From Candidatus Woesearchaeota archaeon (GTDB lineage: Archaea; Nanobdellota; Nanobdellia; Woesearchaeales; WJKL01): a stretch of 32,095 bases of DNA. Position 1 is the stretch's first letter; each line of letters opens with the position of its first letter. Location of the stretch: positions 1 through 32,095 of the forward strand of contig JAAOYC010000029.1 of assembly GCA_018221125.1 (NCBI GenBank), written 5' to 3'. Of this stretch, positions 23,539-30,758 are shown piece after piece. The position numbers and the translations under genes were made by a program. The notes below the pieces were generated by a model. The model did not search any database and had not been told where the DNA came from. It saw only the letters and a list, made by a program, of their open reading frames with translations.

Positions 23539-24501
23539 CTAAATTCTTATTTTTTTTATTTTTTCTTCTTTTATTTTATTAACAATAATTTCTTTGTTAT
23601 TGTATTTGACGGCAACCTTATCTTCTTCTGCATCAGAGTATCTTGCTGTTAAAGAAGCTGCTAATTCAATTGCTTTTTTTGTTGGCTTCCCTGTCAACAG
23701 TGTTGTTGGACCCATTACTCCTTTTGCTTCAAATTTCAATCCTTTTTGCTTTGCCAATATTTTGTTTTCTTCATGATTTCTTCCGACAATGATTTTGTTT
23801 TTTCCTTTTCTAAAATGTCTTCCTGTTTTCAGAAGTTTTGCATCTTCTAAAGATGGTATTTTTTTATGCTTGAATAAATCTCTAAGCTTGTTTGAATATG
23901 CTTCATAAGTTAATACGCAGCCTCCTCCTGGTGTTTCAAATTTTTTTATCTTGAATTTTTTTGCCAGCGCAAATTGGGGTTTTCTGCTTCTTCCATTCAG
24001 TCCAAGCAGTTTATTTCTGTCAACATAGGCTTTTTTCTCTGCTTCTGTTTCTTTTAGTAATTTTGCAGACAAGGGTCTTAGAAGTTTTCCTTTTAATCCA
24101 GCTTCTTTCTCTACAATGTTTAATGAACCTCTGTTTTGGCTCATTGGACGTTCATTAAGAACTTCTCCTGTGAATATGAATTTTGCTTTAATCTTTTTTG
24201 CATAGGCTTTTGCTTTTTTTAGCATGAATGCATGGCAGTCAATGCAGGGATTCATGTTTTTTCCATGTCCATGCTTTGGTTTTTTTACCATGTTTAGATA
24301 ATCTGTTCCTAATTCTATGAATTTGATTTTGAATTTATGTGTTTTAGCTGTTTTCTCCAGCTTTTTTTTCTTTTCCTGATTTGCTATAAAGAAAGGAGAC
24401 CTGAAAGCAACAGCAATTACATCTATACCCTGCTTTTGTATTAGTTTGATAGCTAGAAGAGAATCCAGTCCACCTGAGAATAATCCTACTGCCTTTATCA
24501 T
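23539..24501 (-). CDS. PP-loop ATPase, tRNA-thiolation/sulfurtransferase-like
   Basis: The 320-residue protein begins with SGGLDS (residues 9-14), the ATP-pyrophosphatase loop, followed by NPCIDCH (about 85-91) and PGGGCVLT (about 193-200). The Cys positions parallel the catalytic Cys pair of MnmA/ThiI-type tRNA thiolases. The C-terminal third (HFRKGKNKIIVGRNHEEN) resembles the small NFACT-R-like module found at the end of related ThiI-like proteins. A role in tRNA or cofactor sulfuration is inferred. SufS at 10136 could supply the sulfur. A 10-bp palindrome lies in its promoter region. Confidence 0.82.
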   Translation of the reverse strand: MIKAVGLFSGGLDSLLAIKLIQKQGIDVIAVAFRSPFFIANQEKKKKLEKTAKTHKFKIKFIELGTDYLNMVKKPKHGHGKNMNPCIDCHAFMLKKAKAYAKKIKAKFIFTGEVLNERPMSQNRGSLNIVEKEAGLKGKLLRPLSAKLLKETEAEKKAYVDRNKLLGLNGRSRKPQFALAKKFKIKKFETPGGGCVLTYEAYSNKLRDLFKHKKIPSLEDAKLLKTGRHFRKGKNKIIVGRNHEENKILAKQKGLKFEAKGVMGPTTLLTGKPTKKAIELAASLTARYSDAEEDKVAVKYNNKEIIVNKIKEEKIKKIRI

Positions 24502-24527
24502 ATCAAAATAAAAAAAGAAAAGAGTTT

Positions 24528-24550
24528 TTAAAACTTTGCAAAAGTTTTAA
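24528..24550. repeat. 10-bp perfect inverted repeat between cupin and PP-loop genes
   Basis: TTAAAACTTT (24528-24537) and AAAGTTTTAA (24541-24550) are perfect inverted repeats around GCA. They lie 27-49 nt before the ATG of the PP-loop gene, overlapping its TATA-like GTTTTAAAAAC. On the minus strand the repeat is followed by a pyrimidine- and T-rich run, so it may equally be the terminator of the cupin operon. Confidence 0.55.
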
Positions 24551-24588
24551 GCTTGGGGTTCTGAAAGAAGATCATTGTTTAAAACTTC

Positions 24589-24903
24589 TTATTTTGTTAG
24601 AAGCAGAAGTATAGCCAAGTCTTCTTCAGCTTTAAGGAGATGAGGAGCATCTTTTGGCATAAAGATAAAGACTCCTGGTTTCATCTCTATATCTTTGCCA
24701 AACAAGGTAAATATTCCTTTGCCTTTCAGCACTTGCACTACTCCATCTTTTGTTGATGTATGTTCATCTATCTCAGTGCCTGCAGACAAGCACATAAGTG
24801 TGTAGCTATAGTTGTCTGCTTTAGCAAGAACTGTGCTGAAGATACCTTCTTTCGGAAACTCCATCAATTTGTTTAGGTCTTTGTAAAATCCTTCTTGTTT
24901 CAT
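24589..24903 (-). CDS. small cupin-domain protein
   Basis: The 104-residue protein is a single cupin beta-barrel: the first motif is GTEIDEHTSTKDGVVQVLKG (about 42-61) and the second contains PGVFIFMPKDAPHLL (about 76-90). Metal ligands could be E45, H48 and H88, fewer than in enzymes of the family. A binding or sensing role is possible. The ATG overlaps the stop of the upstream zinc-ribbon gene by ATGA. Confidence 0.83.
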   Translation of the reverse strand: MKQEGFYKDLNKLMEFPKEGIFSTVLAKADNYSYTLMCLSAGTEIDEHTSTKDGVVQVLKGKGIFTLFGKDIEMKPGVFIFMPKDAPHLLKAEEDLAILLLLTK

Positions 24904-25094
24904 CTTGTTCTTTTTCCTCCGCCTGTCCTGTAAGGAGAATGTCTTGTTTTTTCTCTTTGAGAAGTTCTTTGTTCTGGAACTACTGACAAAGCATCACGTT
25001 CATCATAGCCGCAGTCTTTGCAGTAATATACTTTAGAGCCCATAAACTCAACAGATTTGATGTTCGTTGATCCGCATTTAGCGCATTTCTTCAT
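24900..25094 (-). CDS. small zinc-ribbon protein
   Basis: The 64-residue protein has two CxxC pairs, CAKCG (4-8) and CKDCG (25-29), forming a zinc ribbon, and then a basic Arg/Lys-rich tail. This looks like a small nucleic-acid- or protein-binding zinc ribbon. The upstream 120 bases hold only AT-rich sequence with possible TATA elements. Confidence 0.78.
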   Translation of the reverse strand: MKKCAKCGSTNIKSVEFMGSKVYYCKDCGYDERDALSVVPEQRTSQREKTRHSPYRTGGGKRTR

Positions 25095-25215
25095 TTTTGT
25101 TCACAAAAATTAAGCTTGAAAATTTTTAATTTTCATTGATTCACTTTTCCACAATCCATGAACATTGCAAAGCTCTCTTGCTGTACCCATTACGAGGGTT
25201 TTGCTTACCTTTGAA

Positions 25216-25401
25216 TTATTTTTTCTTGTTAGTACTTATCCCAAGCAATTTATACGGCAGACAAGAGCCAGTTGCAATTGTCACTACAAGGATCACTGCA
25301 ACTATATACAGCCAAGGAGTATATGCATATCCAAGATAAGCAAATACTAAGGCTAATATCATCCTGATATTCTTATCTGTTTTTCCAATATTTTCTTCCA
25401 T
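25216..25401 (-). CDS. DUF2892 inner-membrane protein
   Basis: The 61-residue protein has a polar N terminus (ENIGKTDKNIRMILA) and two closely spaced membrane helices. It ends in GSCLPYKLLGIST, matching the CPxYxxxGxST signature of DUF2892 (YgaP-associated) proteins, with Leu inserted after Cys. Rhodanese fusions of this family handle sulfur. It ends the redox operon, 11 bases after rubrerythrin. Confidence 0.85.
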   Translation of the reverse strand: MEENIGKTDKNIRMILALVFAYLGYAYTPWLYIVAVILVVTIATGSCLPYKLLGISTNKKK

Positions 25402-25412
25402 TTTTTTACCTC

Positions 25413-25931
25413 TTATTTTAATCTTTCTTCTGATAATTTTAGATGATCTGTCTCTACTTCAACAAATACTTCAAAGATTTCTTTTACTCTCTGGTTTTCA
25501 GATTCTGCTGCTGCTTGCTTGTAGAAGTTTATTGCTCTTTCTTCTCTTGCATGAGAATCTTCCAGGTCTTCTTTGTAATCTGTTGAACAGGAATCATTGC
25601 CTTTTGGAATGCTGTCTAGTTTTAGGATTTTCTTCCATACATCTGCATGTTCTGCTTCTACCTTGCCCAGGGCTTTAAACAGCTTTTTTCCTTCTTCTTC
25701 TGAAACTTTCTCAGCTGCGCAGAAATAAAATGCTGCATTGCTTATCTCTACTTCTAATGCATGCTCTGCATTTGCCTTGTCTTTTTCATTAAGTTCAACA
25801 TCAAACTCTGCTTTTGCTTCTTTGAATTCTTTTATGAATTTCTGTTTTGCTCCGCAGAATGGGCAGTTTGCAGGAGCTTCATCTCCTATATAAGGGTCTC
25901 CACATATTTCACATCTCCATAGCTTGACCAT
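25413..25931 (-). CDS. rubrerythrin with N-terminal rubredoxin domain
   Basis: The 172-residue protein has a rubredoxin-type iron site at the N terminus (CEICG at about 7-11 and CPFCG at about 23-27). A four-helix ferritin-like domain follows, with repeated carboxylate motifs (EVEISNAAF, EAEHADVW, DSHAREERA, EVETDHLKL) that form the di-iron site. This domain order is the reverse of classic rubrerythrin. Such enzymes reduce peroxide in anaerobes using electrons from rubredoxin or a reductase. It follows the EncFtn-like gene by 2 bases. Confidence 0.93.
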   Translation of the reverse strand: MVKLWRCEICGDPYIGDEAPANCPFCGAKQKFIKEFKEAKAEFDVELNEKDKANAEHALEVEISNAAFYFCAAEKVSEEEGKKLFKALGKVEAEHADVWKKILKLDSIPKGNDSCSTDYKEDLEDSHAREERAINFYKQAAAESENQRVKEIFEVFVEVETDHLKLSEERLK

Positions 25932-25933
25932 CT

Positions 25934-26224
25934 TTATTCCCCTACTTCTTCTTTAACTTCTTTTTTGCCTGCTTCCAGCTCCTTGACCTGCTCTTTATCT
26001 CTTTTTAACAATAAAGCCTGGAATTCTCCTACATGTGTTTTTTCTTCTTTTGCTATATCTAATAAAATAGTTTTTATGTTCTTGTCAGTTGTCATTGCAG
26101 CCATCTGCTCGTATAGATTTACTGCATCCAGCTCTGCTATCATTCCTACTCTTAAGATTTCGTTGTTTATGTCCTTTTTTTCCATACTGCTAAGGTCTTC
26201 TTTTATTGGTATTTTTGACATCAT
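25934..26224 (-). CDS. EncFtn-like short ferritin-like protein
   Basis: The 96-residue protein has two helices carrying the di-iron ligands: AELDAVNLYEQ (about 30-40) and EEKTHVGEF (about 60-68) with an ExxH motif. The size and motif spacing match the encapsulated ferritin (EncFtn) family, which forms its ferroxidase centre by dimerisation. A lysine/glutamate-rich tail follows; whether it is a targeting peptide is unclear. No encapsulin shell gene is in the window. GGAGGTTA precedes the ATG. It probably oxidises or buffers iron alongside rubrerythrin. Confidence 0.78.
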   Translation of the reverse strand: MMSKIPIKEDLSSMEKKDINNEILRVGMIAELDAVNLYEQMAAMTTDKNIKTILLDIAKEEKTHVGEFQALLLKRDKEQVKELEAGKKEVKEEVGE

Positions 26225-26228
26225 TTTT

Positions 26229-26960
26229 TTAACCTCCGTGTGATAAAACTATGATAATAGCCACGATTATTCCGGCAGCCATGGCAAGCAATGAAAATCT
26301 TTTTTCTTCTTTCTGCACTTCTGGAAGCAGATGTGTTGCCCCTACATAAACCAGTGAGCCTGCTGATAATGACAACAAAATTCCGAGCATGGGTTTTGTA
26401 AGTGTGCTGATAAGCGGCCATGATATCAATGCTCCTAATGGTGTTGTTATTGCTGCTGCAAGGAAAGCATATAATGATGCTCTTGATTTTTTGAATTTTC
26501 CTTTGATCAATAAGAGATATGTTATAATCCCTTCCGGGAATTCATGAAGCACCATTCCAATTGCAGCCAATGCTCCTGTGAATACACTTACCTTAAATGC
26601 CACTGCATAGATAATTCCGTCTATAAATGAATGAAAACCAATCCCCAATACTGGGATAATTGCATGAAATTTCTTTTTGCAGTTTTTTTCCCCGCATTTA
26701 AACATGCTTAGAAATCTGTTTATCACCAATAATGCTAAGAATCCTACAAGTAAAAATATTGGAGCAGATTTATTCATCTCAAAGGATTCTGGGATTATAT
26801 GTATGAAAGATACAGAGATAAGCACTCCTGCTGCAAAGGCCATAAAGTAAACAGCATTTTTTTTGCCCCATTTTGAGAATTTGTTTATTACATATATACC
26901 TATAGTAGTCACAACACATGCCAATACACTTGCCAGCAGAGTTACCCAAAATATATCCAT
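26229..26960 (-). CDS. ZIP-family metal transporter
   Basis: The 243-residue membrane protein has about eight helices with the ZIP motifs HIIPESF (about 55-61), HSFIDGI (about 109-115) and HEFPEGI (about 139-145), the intramembrane zinc/iron ligands. Unlike the short protein at 428-1003 these are intact. A Cys/Lys-rich cytoplasmic loop (CGEKNCKKKFH) sits between helices three and four. ZIP proteins import Zn, Fe or related metals. Neighbours (ferredoxin, ferritin, rubrerythrin) point to iron, but zinc cannot be excluded. Confidence 0.9.
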   Translation of the reverse strand: MDIFWVTLLASVLACVVTTIGIYVINKFSKWGKKNAVYFMAFAAGVLISVSFIHIIPESFEMNKSAPIFLLVGFLALLVINRFLSMFKCGEKNCKKKFHAIIPVLGIGFHSFIDGIIYAVAFKVSVFTGALAAIGMVLHEFPEGIITYLLLIKGKFKKSRASLYAFLAAAITTPLGALISWPLISTLTKPMLGILLSLSAGSLVYVGATHLLPEVQKEEKRFSLLAMAAGIIVAIIIVLSHGG

Positions 26961-26961
26961 T

Positions 26962-27153
26962 TTATTCCACCTCTTTGACAGTTATTGCATCAACAGGACA
27001 GCTATCTGCTGCTTCCTGATTGCAGCCAAGCTCTTTGACTTCTGTCTTTTTTGCAATAGCTTTTCCATCTTTTAATTCATAGTTATCGCATGTTGCTACG
27101 CAAGCTCCGCAGCCAATACATTTTTCCTTGTCTATGGTTATTTTGAATGTCAT
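26962..27153 (-). CDS. single-cluster ferredoxin
   Basis: The 63-residue protein has CIGCGACVATC at about 12-22 and C-x8-CPVDAI near residues 44-56, one [4Fe-4S] site of the CxxCxxC...CP kind; the remaining Cys pair may form a disulfide. It is a small electron carrier. It overlaps the phosphatase stop by 4 bases and lies 1 base before the ZIP gene. It may serve the thioredoxin reductase or rubrerythrin encoded in the same operon. Confidence 0.92.
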   Translation of the reverse strand: MTFKITIDKEKCIGCGACVATCDNYELKDGKAIAKKTEVKELGCNQEAADSCPVDAITVKEVE

Positions 27154-27593
27154 TTTTTAAACCTCTTTAAAGCATTTATCTGAATCTTGTTTGGATGGAT
27201 AACAGGTCTTTTTTTCTTAATAAAATCTATTGCTTGTTTAACTGTTTTTCCTTTTGATATTAGATAAGCAGCAACTAATGTTGGGGCACGGCCATGTCCT
27301 CTTTGGCAGTGGATGTAAACTTTGATTTTGTTTTTTACTAGTTTGTCTATGAAATTAATTCCAAGCTTTAATTGTTTTTCAGATGGGGCTGTATGATCTT
27401 TTGTTGGAAGCCAAAGATAATATTCAACTCCAAATGGAGCATCAATGCGTTCTTTTTCTAAACTTATATCTGCTTTTATTCCTTTTTTTAGAAGCTCGTT
27501 TTTGAAGTGTATCTGGCAGCACTGATTAGTTCCTAAGAAAATATAATCTGTTATCTTGTTGTATTCAAAAGTTAATTTACCATGCTTGACCAT
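27150..27593 (-). CDS. dual-specificity protein phosphatase-like
   Basis: The 147-residue protein has the signature HCQRGHGR (HCx5R) with the catalytic Cys near residue 98, a plausible general-acid Asp upstream, and YIFLGTNQCC near the N terminus as in small dual-specificity phosphatases. The substrate may be a phosphoprotein, lipid or polyphosphate. The ATG at 27593 is preferred because it lies one base after the stop of the Cys-rich gene (TAAGATG); a longer ATG at 27656 would overlap that gene by 62 bases. Why a phosphatase belongs to a redox operon is unclear. Confidence 0.88.
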   Translation of the reverse strand: MVKHGKLTFEYNKITDYIFLGTNQCCQIHFKNELLKKGIKADISLEKERIDAPFGVEYYLWLPTKDHTAPSEKQLKLGINFIDKLVKNKIKVYIHCQRGHGRAPTLVAAYLISKGKTVKQAIDFIKKKRPVIHPNKIQINALKRFKK

Positions 27594-27594
27594 C

Positions 27595-27741
27595 TTAGAT
27601 ATTTTCTCCACATTTACAGCATTCAGAGCAGCATCCGCATCTAGAGCATAATCCATCTTCTCCTGGATCTTTGCCGCAAATCTTGCATCTTTTTTCTTCT
27701 ACTTTCTTTTCTTCTTGGATATCTTTTATTTCTTCTTCCAT
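27595..27741 (-). CDS. 48-residue Cys-rich protein in redox operon
   Basis: The ATG at 27739-27741 opens a 48-codon frame with an acidic/lysine-rich first half and a Cys-rich second half holding nine Cys: CKICG (19-23) and then CSRCGCCSECCKCGE (about 32-46). This density suggests a zinc knuckle or a metallothionein-like site. It follows the thioredoxin reductase stop by 3 bases and precedes the phosphatase by 1 base, which supports a real gene. Function unknown. Confidence 0.78.
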   Translation of the reverse strand: MEEEIKDIQEEKKVEEKRCKICGKDPGEDGLCSRCGCCSECCKCGENI

Positions 27742-27744
27742 TTT

Positions 27745-28650
27745 TTACCCCTTTTTTGAGACATAGGCAAATGCACTTAACAACGCTCTTGAGCCGTCTC
27801 CTGCTGCTATGATAGATTGTTTTCCAGGCAAATCAGTTAGATCTCCTGCTGCAAATATTCCTGGCTGGGAGGTTGCTCCTGTCTTGTCTGTTACAATCTC
27901 TTTTTTATCATTAAGTTCAACTAAATCTTTTACTATATCTGTATTTCTTATGTGGCCTATTTCTACAAACACTCCCTGGACATCCAATGTTTTTTCCTGC
28001 CCATCCTGCTCGTATTTAATTCCTGTAACAAATTCCTCTCCAAAGACTTCTTTTGATTTTGCATTATTAATCACTTCAACTTTTTCACTTTTAAGGACTT
28101 TCTCGCTTAATGCCTTGTCTTTTCCAGTCAGTTCTTCTGTGAGATTCAGGATATAGACTTTGTTTGTCATCTGTATCAATGTCAATGCAGCTGCCAATGC
28201 AGAGTCTCCTCCTCCGATAACAACAACATCTTTTCCTGCAAACAAAGGGCCGTCGCATGTTGCGCAATAAGCAAGGCCTTTTCCTTCAAATTTGTCTGCT
28301 CCTTCTACTTCTAGTTTTCTCGGAGAACTTCCAGAGGCAATTACAACTGATTTTGTTTCATATTCTTCTTTTTCTGTCTTAACAATGAAATTATCATCTT
28401 TTTTCTCTACTTTTGTTATTGTTTCTTCTTTTACATTGATTTTGTAATCAGCCATATGCTCTTTGAATTTTTCAACCAAATCAATACCTGTAAGATTATG
28501 ATAGCCTGTATAGTTTTCAATATCCGGGCTCCATAATGTCAGCCCCCCAACATCTTTTGATATTATTTCAAAGTTTAAGTTAGCTCTTGCTGCATAGATT
28601 GCTGCTGTTATCCCTGCAGCTCCTGCTCCTATTATTATTATGTCATACAT
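27745..28650 (-). CDS. trxB: thioredoxin reductase-like flavoprotein
   Basis: From the ATG at 28648-28650 the protein has 301 residues: FAD-binding GAGAAG near the N terminus, redox-active CATC in a TrxB-style context (about 131-134), a second dinucleotide fold with VVVIGGGDSA, and GDLTD near the C terminus. The basic HRRxxxR segment that usually binds the NADPH phosphate is missing; LNLTEELTG stands in its place, so NADPH may not be the donor. A GTG at 28671 gives a longer frame but AAGGAGG lies between it and the ATG. It probably reduces the adjacent glutaredoxin-like protein, or rubrerythrin. Confidence 0.92.
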   Translation of the reverse strand: MYDIIIIGAGAAGITAAIYAARANLNFEIISKDVGGLTLWSPDIENYTGYHNLTGIDLVEKFKEHMADYKINVKEETITKVEKKDDNFIVKTEKEEYETKSVVIASGSSPRKLEVEGADKFEGKGLAYCATCDGPLFAGKDVVVIGGGDSALAAALTLIQMTNKVYILNLTEELTGKDKALSEKVLKSEKVEVINNAKSKEVFGEEFVTGIKYEQDGQEKTLDVQGVFVEIGHIRNTDIVKDLVELNDKKEIVTDKTGATSQPGIFAAGDLTDLPGKQSIIAAGDGSRALLSAFAYVSKKG

Positions 28651-28663
28651 TGTCTCTTCCTCC

Positions 28664-28825
28664 TTAGTCACATGGACATTTGCACACTGTTATACAGCAG
28701 CCATCTGGTCCGCAGATATCTTTTTTGCATTTAGGGCATGTCTTTATTATAATGCTTTTTTTCTCTGGAAGTTCTATTTCAATATCAAAGCCGCATTCAG
28801 GGCATTTAACACTTGCCATTACCAT
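28664..28825 (-). CDS. 53-residue Cys-rich zinc-ribbon-like protein
   Basis: The ATG at 28823-28825 opens a 53-codon frame ending at TAA 28664-28666, with CPECG (8-12), CPKCK (30-34) and a Cys-dense end, CGPDGCCITVCKCPC (about 38-52): ten Cys. This suggests two structural zinc sites or a metal store. It sits 2 bases after the glutaredoxin-like gene and 13 before the thioredoxin-reductase ATG. The AAGGAGG ribosome binding site of the reductase begins at its stop codon. Confidence 0.78.
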   Translation of the reverse strand: MVMASVKCPECGFDIEIELPEKKSIIIKTCPKCKKDICGPDGCCITVCKCPCD

Positions 28826-28827
28826 TT

Positions 28828-29064
28828 TTATGCACCTATGTTGAGGGCTTTTTTTAGCTTTTCAACATCATAGCCAACTATTATTTCTCCGTCAATATCA
28901 ATGACAGGAACACTCATCTGTCCTGACTTGTCAATCATCTCTTTTTGAGCTTCTTGGTTTGAAGCAACATCTATTTCTTCATATTCAATATTATTTTCTT
29001 TAAAGAATTCTTTTACTTTTTTACACCATGGACATGTTGGTGTTGTATAGATTTTTACTGTCAT
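28828..29064 (-). CDS. glutaredoxin/NrdH-like redoxin
   Basis: The 78-residue protein has the active site CPWC in TTPTCPWCKKVKEFF (residues 10-13 or so), then IEYEEIDVASNQEAQKEMI, and the cis-proline loop SVPVIDIDGEIIVGYD. The length and motifs match the glutaredoxin-like NrdH group, which are usually reduced by thioredoxin reductase. The adjacent reductase gene makes that pairing likely. It follows the PfkB gene by 9 bases. Confidence 0.92.
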   Translation of the reverse strand: MTVKIYTTPTCPWCKKVKEFFKENNIEYEEIDVASNQEAQKEMIDKSGQMSVPVIDIDGEIIVGYDVEKLKKALNIGA

Positions 29065-29073
29065 ATAATCCCC

Positions 29074-30030
29074 TCACAATCTTCTGATAAGAACCCTTTC
29101 TTTTCTTTTCTTTATAAATTTTTTTGCTTGAATGTATGTCAACAGCTTATTTTTTGTTCCAAAGTATTGGACTACAGAAGCTGCATTAGCCATCCCTAAT
29201 TCTAAAGCATGAGTTATGTCCTGTTTATGCAGGATTCCTGCCAAGAAGCCTGATGCAAAAGCATCTCCTGCTCCTGTTGTGTTTACAACTTTAACCTGAT
29301 ATGCAGGCGTTGTGTACAGGTTATTACCATCATAAGCTGCAATCCCTTTTGAGCCTTCTGTTACAACAACTAATTTAGGGCCTAGGTTGTATAATCCTTT
29401 TGCAATATCTGGAATGTTGTTTGACTTTGTCTTTAGCAATAATTTTGCCTCTGATTTGTTTAGGACTAGAATGGTTGCTGCTTTCAGGATGTTTCTTAAT
29501 TTTCCTTTTCCTTTTTTTGCAAGATAGGTAGAAGGATTGAACATCAGTCTTATATTATTCTTTTTAGCATATTTTGCTATCTTGTTTGCTGTCTTGAATG
29601 ACTGATTTAGCATTGTGGCTAAGTAGATCCATTTTGTGTTTAGTTCTGATTTATTTATCTCGCTGTATAATAGATGGTCAGATGCTCCTTTATGGATAAA
29701 TAGGATCCTGTCTTTTTCCTGCTTGCTTTTCAGGATAAATGAGTATGATGTTGAATATTTTGAAGGAGTTGTTTTTATTATTTTTACATTTTCTTTTTTT
29801 AGTTCATGAAGGATCTTGAAAGCATTATGGTCATGGCCGAGTTTTCCTAAGAATGCTGCTTTTAATCCCATCCTTGATAAAGCAACTGCAGGGTTTATCC
29901 CTCCTCCTCCTGTTTCAAATACAATCTCTTCAATAAGAACCTTGTCTCCTAGTCTGCATTCATGAACTTTTTTAGAAATATTGGCAAATACATCAATTGT
30001 TGCAGAACCTATAGTTATGACATCGTACAT
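29074..30030 (-). CDS. PfkB-family sugar/nucleoside kinase
   Basis: The 318-residue protein starts with a GSATIDVF-type N-terminal substrate region and a GGGGINPAVALSRMG motif (about 40-54, the first PfkB signature). It ends with NTTGAGDAFASGF (about 252-264), the second PfkB signature with the catalytic Asp. The family phosphorylates ribose, adenosine, fructose-6-phosphate or other sugars; the substrate is not told by the sequence. It is the first gene of the redox operon. The ATG is preceded by GAGG 6-8 bases upstream and a TATA box. Confidence 0.9.
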   Translation of the reverse strand: MYDVITIGSATIDVFANISKKVHECRLGDKVLIEEIVFETGGGGINPAVALSRMGLKAAFLGKLGHDHNAFKILHELKKENVKIIKTTPSKYSTSYSFILKSKQEKDRILFIHKGASDHLLYSEINKSELNTKWIYLATMLNQSFKTANKIAKYAKKNNIRLMFNPSTYLAKKGKGKLRNILKAATILVLNKSEAKLLLKTKSNNIPDIAKGLYNLGPKLVVVTEGSKGIAAYDGNNLYTTPAYQVKVVNTTGAGDAFASGFLAGILHKQDITHALELGMANAASVVQYFGTKNKLLTYIQAKKFIKKRKERVLIRRL

Positions 30031-30062
30031 CTATATACCTCTTTTTTAGTTAATTAAGAAAT

Positions 30063-30078
30063 ATTGTATTTAAATGTT
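30063..30078 (-). promoter_or_regulatory. TATA box of the PfkB-redox operon
   Basis: The minus strand reads CATTTAAATACAAT about 33-48 nt before the ATG at 30030, with GAGG of the Shine-Dalgarno sequence between them. It would drive PfkB, glutaredoxin-like, Cys-rich and thioredoxin-reductase genes, and on to DUF2892, as no other clear promoter gap appears. Confidence 0.5.
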
Positions 30079-30087
30079 TGCACTTTC

Positions 30088-30705
30088 TTATAATAGAAGT
30101 CCTGTTGTTCTTCCCTTATCTTGAACAATGTTTAATACAAGATATTCTAATCTAGTCATACCAAATTGAGGAAAATGTTTTAAAAGATATTTCATTTGCG
30201 GTTCTAATTTTTTAAGAACATCTTCTGTAGCTCTTCCTTTTATTGTCAGTTCATTATGTTCTTCCAGAAACAATTCTATTCCAGCAGTATCTTTATCGTA
30301 GAAATTAGGCAAATCATCCAATGAAGCTACTTTTAATCTTCCTATTTTATCTTTCATAGCCATCTTTACAAGTTCAGGAGTCCAAAGATCACCATCATAT
30401 CCTATACATATAAGAAGAGGGTCTACTTTATCCACAGTTCCTGTCTTTAACATTAACCCAAGTCTTAATATTCTATTGAACATATCTTCAAAAGATTCGT
30501 ATACTTTTGATGGGGTTACATCATCATCAGGCACTATCCTTGTTTTTTGATACACTCCTAAAAATCTTGGAACTATTAGAGATTCTTCTGTAAGATCTAC
30601 GTCTAATCTTTTAATAGTCCCTGCACTAGGCATCTTATTAAAATCCCCATCTCTAAGCTGCTCAGGATTCCCTACTGCATATATGTATTCAGTAACACTG
30701 TCCAT
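30088..30705 (-). CDS. unrecognised soluble protein
   Basis: I do not recognise the family. The 205-residue protein has no signal peptide or membrane segment. It is acidic in the N-terminal half, includes PLLICIGYDGDLW near residues 96-108, and is predicted to be mixed alpha/beta. The ATG at 30703-30705 follows the TATA-like TTTTTAAACATATC, so leaderless initiation is likely. It stands alone between the redox operon and the next unrecognised gene, with 53-57 base gaps. Confidence 0.7.
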   Translation of the reverse strand: MDSVTEYIYAVGNPEQLRDGDFNKMPSAGTIKRLDVDLTEESLIVPRFLGVYQKTRIVPDDDVTPSKVYESFEDMFNRILRLGLMLKTGTVDKVDPLLICIGYDGDLWTPELVKMAMKDKIGRLKVASLDDLPNFYDKDTAGIELFLEEHNELTIKGRATEDVLKKLEPQMKYLLKHFPQFGMTRLEYLVLNIVQDKGRTTGLLL

Positions 30706-30758
30706 AAAATTCTAGAAGTCTGATATGTTTAAAAACCTTCGTGATTTAAGCTTTTTGC

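Noticed and set aside
25095-25215. Possible small RNA or 26-codon frame in the gap before the zinc-ribbon gene
   Set aside because: Only weak hairpins and a low-support frame are visible; no motif of a known archaeal RNA family could be recognised.
27594-27656. Longer start (ATG 27656) for the dual-specificity phosphatase
   Set aside because: It overlaps the 48-residue Cys-rich gene in another frame; the ATG at 27593 follows that gene's stop by one base and matches phosphatase N termini.
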